Shown in pieces: positions 32,206 to 35,959 of a stretch of DNA of 35,959 bases. Source of the DNA: CAYLYU01 sp964501925. GTDB lineage: Bacteria > Pseudomonadota > Zetaproteobacteria > Mariprofundales > Mariprofundaceae. The notes beneath the pieces are model-generated. The model saw only the letters and a program-made list of their open reading frames with translations, was not told the DNA's origin and made no database searches. Location of the stretch: positions 1 through 35,959 of the forward strand of contig CAZCTM010000023.1 in assembly GCA_964501925.1 (NCBI GenBank). The letters run 5' to 3'. The first letter of the stretch is position 1. Each line of letters begins with the position of its first letter. The position numbers were made by a program, and so were the translations under genes.

Positions 32206-32718
32206 GTGAAAGTAATAAAACGGTCCTTGATGAGCACATTGATTTTATGCATGTCGGCAGCAGGCATGTTGCCTGGTTGCTCGGTTTCGGAGCCCGACCC
32301 CGTTGCGGCCCGAAACCTGGAAAAAGGCAGGGCCTTCCTTGAAGAGAACAGTCACAAGGAAGGCGTGATCGCCCTGCCAAGCGGGTTGCAGTATATGATC
32401 CTGAAAAGTGGGGATGGCGATCAGGCCAGAATAACCGATACCGTCACAGTGCATTTTCGAGGCATGCATCTCGATGGGAGAGAGTTTGACAGCACTTATG
32501 AATCCGGAGAACCGGTGACCGTGTCCCTGAAGGCCATGATTCCAGGATGGAAGCAGGCCCTGTTACGGATGAATGAAGGTGACAAATGGCGTCTGTTTAT
32601 CCCTCCCTACCTGGCCTATACAAATCGGGGTTCTGGATCAATTGAACCGAATGAGACCCTCATTTATGAGATCGAACTTCTCAAAGTCAATTGGAGAGGA
32701 ATTCAGAAGAAGGGCTAG
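32206..32718 (+). CDS. FKBP-type peptidyl-prolyl isomerase lipoprotein
   Basis: A 170-residue exported isomerase. A signal peptide with lipobox MLPGC (Cys25) makes it a probable periplasmic lipoprotein. A short helical part (EKGRAFLEENSHKEGVIALPSGLQYMILKSG) is followed by one FKBP domain: DTVTVHFRGMHLDGREFDSTYESGEPV, MIPGWKQALLRMNEGDKWRLFIPPYLAYTNRG and NETLIYEIELL. It is shorter than FkpA or Mip, lacking most of their dimerisation helices. The usual IPPN near the end is IEPN. The start is GTG. Folding of envelope or cytochrome proteins is a possible role but only inferred. Confidence 0.88.
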   Translation: MKVIKRSLMSTLILCMSAAGMLPGCSVSEPDPVAARNLEKGRAFLEENSHKEGVIALPSGLQYMILKSGDGDQARITDTVTVHFRGMHLDGREFDSTYESGEPVTVSLKAMIPGWKQALLRMNEGDKWRLFIPPYLAYTNRGSGSIEPNETLIYEIELLKVNWRGIQKKG

Positions 32719-32941
32719 TTGTGGGAATTACCTGCACGATCTTTGGCAGAAACCGTTTATCGCCGGGGCCATCCATATATCAGCCGCATAAACGGCATTG
32801 CTGATACAGCCATAAACCCATCAATCCAACGCGCATCATCCTCAAGGGCCCTTTGATTGAGCTTGATGCCCCGCATGACCGCTGCTGTTTTGCGTAATCT
32901 GGATAATGTAGGCAGCATCACGGTGAGCTAGAGGGAAAGTT

Positions 32942-33214
32942 ATGAGCAAGAAACCTAAACCAATCCCCGAATTCGCCTCGGAGCAGGAAGAGCGCAGCTT
33001 CTGGGAGGGCCATGATTCCTCGGAGTATGTGGACTGGGGCAAGGCAAAAAAAATACTGCTGCCTAATCTGAAGCCATCCACGAAGTCGATCTCCATCCGG
33101 TTGCCGGAGGATTTGTTGGAACGCATCAAAGTGGAAGCAAACCGCCGGGATGTGCCTTACCAGTCGCTGATCAAGATGTGGCTGCGTGAGCACACGGACA
33201 AGAAAGCAGCCTGA
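32942..33214 (+). CDS. BrnA-like CopG-family antitoxin, no adjacent toxin
   Basis: A 90-residue protein matching the BrnA/CopG antitoxin family: PIPEFASEQEERSFWEGHDSSEYVDWGKAKKILLPNLKPS at the N-terminus, then a ribbon-helix-helix segment (KSISIRLPEDLLERIKVEANRRDVPYQSLIKMWL). Such antitoxins repress their own operon and neutralise a BrnT-type ribonuclease normally encoded just upstream. The 223 bases before this gene hold no BrnT frame and only a weak inverted repeat (CCGTTTAT at about 32752 with its complement near 32786), so the antitoxin appears to be an orphan. An AGAGGGAAAG site precedes the ATG. Confidence 0.82.
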   Translation: MSKKPKPIPEFASEQEERSFWEGHDSSEYVDWGKAKKILLPNLKPSTKSISIRLPEDLLERIKVEANRRDVPYQSLIKMWLREHTDKKAA

Positions 33215-33310
33215 GATGCGCTATTTTTGCCTCTAATATGCAATATGAAGGAAATGGGTTCCATCTATGTATAGAAAATATCAGGACAAACTTTCCCGAT
33301 ATTGGGATAG

Positions 33311-34186
33311 TTAAATTACATAAGAAATGAGAAAGACCATACCAGCCCCAGTTATTGCAGTCGTTTCAGAGTTGGTGTCCCAGTATGAGACGCATGCAAC
33401 TTTGGATAGTCTGTTTATGCATGCCGGAGCACCCGGTGAACCACCGCCAGAGAGCAAGCATGCGAAGGTAATGGCATGGCTGAGATGGGTAAACAAAGAT
33501 GAGGCGGTAGAACCTCTTGAAGTGCTTGGTCTCATTATTGAAGGTTACATGGAGGAGGAGCCAGATTCGGAGTTTGATGAGTGGTCTCAGGAAAAACAGC
33601 AGAAAGTTGATCGCTTAAAAAATGCTCTGAAAAAAGCAAATCTTACTTACGTTCAAGGAGGCAAGATCATTGGGTCACATTCGACCCCGGCAATCAGCTT
33701 GGAACAGCATATACGAAAACGAAATATTGAAAGTGTTAATCTCGAATTTGATAGGGCAATATCAAACATTGAATCAAATCCAAGAGAAGCAATATCAGCT
33801 GCATGCAATATATTGGAATCAGTGTTCAAGGTATTTATCGAAGAAGAAAGGCTGGAAATGCCCAAGAAAAAAGACCTAAAGCCAACATGGGCTGTGGTGC
33901 GAGAAAACCTAAATTTTGATCCTAGTAAAGTTGAAGATAGAGATTTGAAGGAGATCCTTGGCGGCTTGGCGGGCGTTGTTAGCGGGGTAGGCGCACTACG
34001 GACTCACGCAAGCTCTGCTCATGGCGCAGGAAAGAAAATTTATAAGGTAGAGCCAAGGCATGCGAGGTTAGCCGTTCACTCGGCTCACACAGTAGCCTTA
34101 TTCGTGCTGGAATCGTGGGAAAAGAGAAAATGAAATTTAACAAGTGCATCCAGCGGACGCAAAAAACGCGCCGCTGATGCCGGTCG
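33311..34186 (+). mobile_element. Integron gene cassette 1 (Abi_C gene plus attC)
   Basis: The unit begins at a GTTAAAT core (33310-33316, fits GTTRRRY) 11 bases before the ATG, holds one gene with almost no untranslated sequence, and ends with an attC site beginning 2 bases after the stop. Base composition is more AT-rich than the surrounding chromosome. These are the defining properties of an integron cassette. No attI or integrase is present, and no attC is visible upstream of 33310, so cassette insertion at a secondary site or loss of the platform is likely. Confidence 0.7.
33327..34133 (+). CDS. Abortive infection Abi_C-domain protein in an integron cassette
   Basis: A 268-residue protein. 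The C-terminal part (about residues 145-265) matches the Abi_C (abortive infection C-terminal) domain: FDRAISNIESNPREAISAACNILESVFKVFIEEERLEMP, then LKEILGGLAGVVSGVGALRTHASSAHGAG and HARLAVHSAHTVALFVLESW. The R-x6-H (RTHASSAH) resembles the HEPN ribonuclease motif, so an RNA-cleaving antiphage function is plausible but unproven. The N-terminal 120 residues are charged and helical, of unknown function, and could be the sensor. Codon use is AT-rich relative to neighbours, supporting transfer. It lies in an integron cassette with an attC site 2 bases after its stop. Confidence 0.75.
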   Translation: MRKTIPAPVIAVVSELVSQYETHATLDSLFMHAGAPGEPPPESKHAKVMAWLRWVNKDEAVEPLEVLGLIIEGYMEEEPDSEFDEWSQEKQQKVDRLKNALKKANLTYVQGGKIIGSHSTPAISLEQHIRKRNIESVNLEFDRAISNIESNPREAISAACNILESVFKVFIEEERLEMPKKKDLKPTWAVVRENLNFDPSKVEDRDLKEILGGLAGVVSGVGALRTHASSAHGAGKKIYKVEPRHARLAVHSAHTVALFVLESWEKRK

Positions 34187-34192
34187 TTATGT
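34135..34192 (+). other. Integron attC recombination site (59-base element)
   Basis: Outer R boxes are ATTTAAC at 34135-34141 (fits RYYYAAC) and GTTATGT at 34186-34192 (near GTTRRRY). Inside, GCATCCAGCGGACGC (34146-34160) pairs with GCGCCGCTGATGC (34168-34180). The pairing is perfect except for two unpaired top-strand bases, C and A. On the folded bottom strand these are a G and a T, exactly the extrahelical bases integron integrases use for strand choice. The apical loop is short and A-rich. Length 58 bp is typical of the class. It separates the cassette gene ending at 34133 from the one starting at 34207. Confidence 0.85.
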
Positions 34193-34206
34193 TTTAAGGA
34201 GGAGTT

Positions 34207-34560
34207 ATGGAACCAATTTTTAATCCACAAGGCAGAGTTACTGCCTGGTTGGAAGACGGAGTCATTTATTCACTCCAAAATTGTCATGTAGCATTCATAA
34301 ACGATGGGAACGTATTTACGTATCAGGGACGTCACTTGGGCGTCTTAGATCGCGGGTTTTTCCGAGATAAACATGGTCATTGTGTTGCTTTCATGGATGG
34401 GGCGGAAGGAGGCCCAATACCACCAATACCTCAGATTCCACCTATCCCCCCCATACCACCCATTCCTCCAATCGCACCAATTCCACCCATACCACCCATA
34501 GCTCCTATTGGATCTTTTAACTGGAGTAGCATTTCGTGGGATGAGTTCCTTGAAGGATAA
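34207..34560 (+). CDS. 4-fold beta-flower-like protein with Pro-Pro-Ile tail
   Basis: A 117-residue protein, the second cassette gene, starting 14 bases after attC with an AAGGAGGA site. Residues 1-65 consist of short repeating beta units around Gly and aromatic residues (IFNPQGRVTAWLEDGVIYSL, then VAFINDGNVFTYQGRHLGVL and FFRDKHGHCVAFMDG), matching the 4-fold beta flower fold. Residues 70-101 are a tract of about ten Pro-Ile repeats (PPI, API). The tail SFNWSSISWDEFLEG is acidic. No signal peptide is present. Function is unknown; the family is often found on mobile DNA. No attC follows, so the cassette looks truncated downstream. Confidence 0.7.
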   Translation: MEPIFNPQGRVTAWLEDGVIYSLQNCHVAFINDGNVFTYQGRHLGVLDRGFFRDKHGHCVAFMDGAEGGPIPPIPQIPPIPPIPPIPPIAPIPPIPPIAPIGSFNWSSISWDEFLEG

Positions 34561-34639
34561 AGAACATAATGGACGGACGAATTCCGGGGACATAATACTA
34601 ATTAATTGACAATCGGGGCTGATTTCGCAGTTTGAACCG

Positions 34640-34831
34640 ATGGCACGCATAGCGAGAGTCGTCGTTCCGGGCATTCCCCACCATGTAACGCAGCGCGGCG
34701 TTCGCAGGATGGAGACGTTTTTCGATGATGAGGACTACGAGACCTATCTGCGCTTGATGCGTGAGTGGTGTGATACAGCGGGGGTCGAGGTATGGGCATA
34801 CTGCCTGATGCCAAACCATGTGCACCTGAGA
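34640..34831 (+). pseudogene. Truncated REP-associated tyrosine transposase (RAYT)
   Basis: The first 64 codons of a TnpA_REP/IS200-like protein: MARIARVVVPGIPHHVTQRG, the helix FFDDEDYETYLRLMREW and the start of the HUH motif (YCLMPNHVHLR), after which the frame runs into IS256 sequence. Intact members continue for another hundred or so residues including the catalytic Tyr, so it is non-functional. The upstream sequence GAATTCCGGGGACATAATAC (34578-34597) is characteristic of DNA preceding such genes. The cut falls at about 34831, the boundary of the IS256 element. Confidence 0.85.
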
Positions 34832-35959
34832 TAGTGTCCAGAATTTTTCGCACATTTGATTGGCGGTGGTCTCGACTCTGATTTTTCATGCTGCGCATGC
34901 CTTGCTGATTTCGAGGTCTCGCAGCAAATCCATGTTCAGGTAACGTTTCGTTCCCCATTGCGTACCGGCAATATGCCGCAGGCGTGCCGCGGCCAGCATC
35001 AGGGCTGATTGGCCATCCGGGAACGCGCCAACCACACGGGTTCGTCGCCGAATCTCCCGCATGATCCGTTCCAGCGGATTGTTGGTCCGAATCCGACGCC
35101 AGTGCGAAGCCGGGAAGGCATAGTAGGTCAGTGTTTCCGAAATACCTTCCTCGATCCGGTCAGCAGCTTCTCGCAAACGCATAGTTCTCAGCTTATCCAC
35201 CACTGCACGGGCCTTGGCCAAAGCTGCTTCCCGGTCTTCACTGGCATGAATCGCCTTGAGCATGTCCGATACCATGCGCACGTGCTTGTTGGGCACCACG
35301 CTGAATACATTGCGGTAGAAGTGCACTGTGCAACGCTGCCATTGAGCATCGGCATAATATTCTCCTGCAGCCTCAACAAGGCCCATGCATGCATCGGAAA
35401 TGATCAGACGGACGCCCTCAAGGCCACGATCTTTCAAATGCTTGAGAAAGCCACTCCAGCCAGCCTTGTCTTCCTTATGCCCTTCAGCAATACCCAGAAC
35501 ACGCCGGAAACCTTCCTGATCCACGCCAATGGCCACCAGCACCGAAACATTCCGAATCTCTCCGGCCCAGCTACGCTTGAGCACAATGCCATCCAGATAC
35601 ACATAGGGATATTCACCCTCGATCGGGCGCATACGCCATGCCTCAATATGCTGGTACACTTTCTTGTTCAGATTGCTGATCGTCGAAGGACTGACCTTCG
35701 TGCCCCACAAGGCCTCGGTAATATCTTCAACCCGACGAACCGACACACCAGCCAGGTACATCTCGATCAACGCTCCTTCAACGGATGACTCCCGCCGGCG
35801 ATAGCGCTCAATAATCGCCGTCTCAAACGTCTGCCGCCGAAGTTTCGGCACTTTCAGTCGAACCCCGCCTGCACGGGTCTGGAGCTTCCGCTCGTAGCTG
35901 CCGGCGTAAGCTTCCCCAAAAAGTAGACAGTTCATAAGTAGAGTTTTCTGGCAGATTTA
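34831..35959 (-). mobile_element. IS256-family insertion sequence, incomplete at window end
   Basis: The element begins at about 34831 (GATAGTGTCCAGAATTTTTC, with TCGCACA following), a sequence like IS256-type terminal repeats, and interrupts the RAYT gene. The transposase lies on the minus strand with its stop 55 bases inside. The far end is not present as expected: at about 35905 the match to IS256 transposases stops and unrelated sequence (35906-35959) follows, containing CCCCAAAAAGTAGACAG, which looks like the terminus of another insertion sequence. So the element seems interrupted at the window edge. Confidence 0.8.
34886..35935 (-). CDS. IS256-family (mutator type) transposase, N-terminally truncated
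   Basis: A 349-residue DDE transposase. Catalytic segments are visible: YPYVYLDGIVLKRSW (first Asp), RLIISDACMGLVE (second Asp) and TNNPLERIMREIRRRTRVVG (Glu), with the HFYRN segment of the family. Typical members are about 400 residues and begin with a helical domain that is missing here. The first ten residues (MNCLLFGEAY) do not look like the family; homology begins around AGSYERKL at about 35905. An in-frame stop lies upstream. The protein is therefore probably inactive. Confidence 0.85.
   Translation of the reverse strand: MNCLLFGEAYAGSYERKLQTRAGGVRLKVPKLRRQTFETAIIERYRRRESSVEGALIEMYLAGVSVRRVEDITEALWGTKVSPSTISNLNKKVYQHIEAWRMRPIEGEYPYVYLDGIVLKRSWAGEIRNVSVLVAIGVDQEGFRRVLGIAEGHKEDKAGWSGFLKHLKDRGLEGVRLIISDACMGLVEAAGEYYADAQWQRCTVHFYRNVFSVVPNKHVRMVSDMLKAIHASEDREAALAKARAVVDKLRTMRLREAADRIEEGISETLTYYAFPASHWRRIRTNNPLERIMREIRRRTRVVGAFPDGQSALMLAAARLRHIAGTQWGTKRYLNMDLLRDLEISKACAA

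Noticed and set aside
33190..33316. A second attC site upstream of the Abi_C cassette
   Set aside because: A GTTAAAT core is present at 33310-33316, but no RYYYAAC partner or inner stem is found; only a weak AATATC/GATATT pair exists. An attI or secondary site is possible but cannot be shown.
34561..34640. attC site after the beta-flower gene
   Set aside because: No R boxes or inverted stem; the sequence becomes the RAYT upstream motif, so the cassette end seems lost.
1..35959. CRISPR arrays, tRNA, rRNA or known riboswitches
   Set aside because: I read both strands for spaced direct repeats, cloverleaf arms with TTCRANY and conserved riboswitch cores and found none I could support.

Overview
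The window reads as chromosome of a Gram-negative gammaproteobacterium, probably an environmental and respiratory one. The evidence is gene content: the Bam lipoproteins BamD and BamE, HldD for lipopolysaccharide heptose, an RNase E/RluC divergent pair, a BamD/PgeF/RluD/RNase E block, a DUF1820 protein, a VolA-like lipase paired with FadL, and periplasmic c-type cytochromes. No rRNA, tRNA, CRISPR array or prophage was seen. Both window edges look like insertion-sequence material.

Layout. 1-5044 (minus strand) is a housekeeping run: pyrD, trpS, scpA, scpB, rluB and an endonuclease III-like glycosylase gene. 5150-6678 (plus) holds a secreted SYLF-domain protein and a RibD-C reductase. A 243-bp MITE-like element (6679-6921) sits exactly between two convergent stop codons. 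6922-8455 (minus) is hldD-bamE-small membrane protein, all translationally overlapped, followed by a pentapeptide-repeat gene.

9264-17578 is the most distinctive block. It holds arsS and arsM (arsenic methylation/arsenosugar chemistry), a cupredoxin remnant, a monoheme cytochrome with an N-terminal tract of eleven Asn-Pro-Cys motifs, a pentaheme cytochrome, a divergent ECF sigma factor with a soluble zinc-type anti-sigma, a cupredoxin-like secreted protein, a VTT membrane protein, a flavin disulfide reductase and a DUF547 protein. I infer, but cannot prove, that this is a metalloid or redox-stress island.

17882-21199 is a volA-fadL lipid scavenging operon. 21214-31852 returns to core functions: bamD, pgeF, rluD (apparently with a CTG start), rne, rluC, a DciA-like gene, hinT, an AI-2E family transporter, hisI, hisE, hemL and DUF1820. 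32206 onward grades into accessory DNA: an FKBP lipoprotein, an orphan BrnA-like antitoxin, and then a fragment of a mobile integron. That fragment is an Abi_C (abortive infection type) gene followed at once by a structurally convincing 58-bp attC site with two extrahelical bases, then a second cassette encoding a beta-flower protein with a Pro-Pro-Ile tail. No integrase is in the window. The end is a nested pile of mobile DNA: a truncated REP-associated tyrosine transposase cut by an IS256-family element, whose transposase is itself N-terminally truncated.

All assignments are by reading motifs in the translations; no database search was run.
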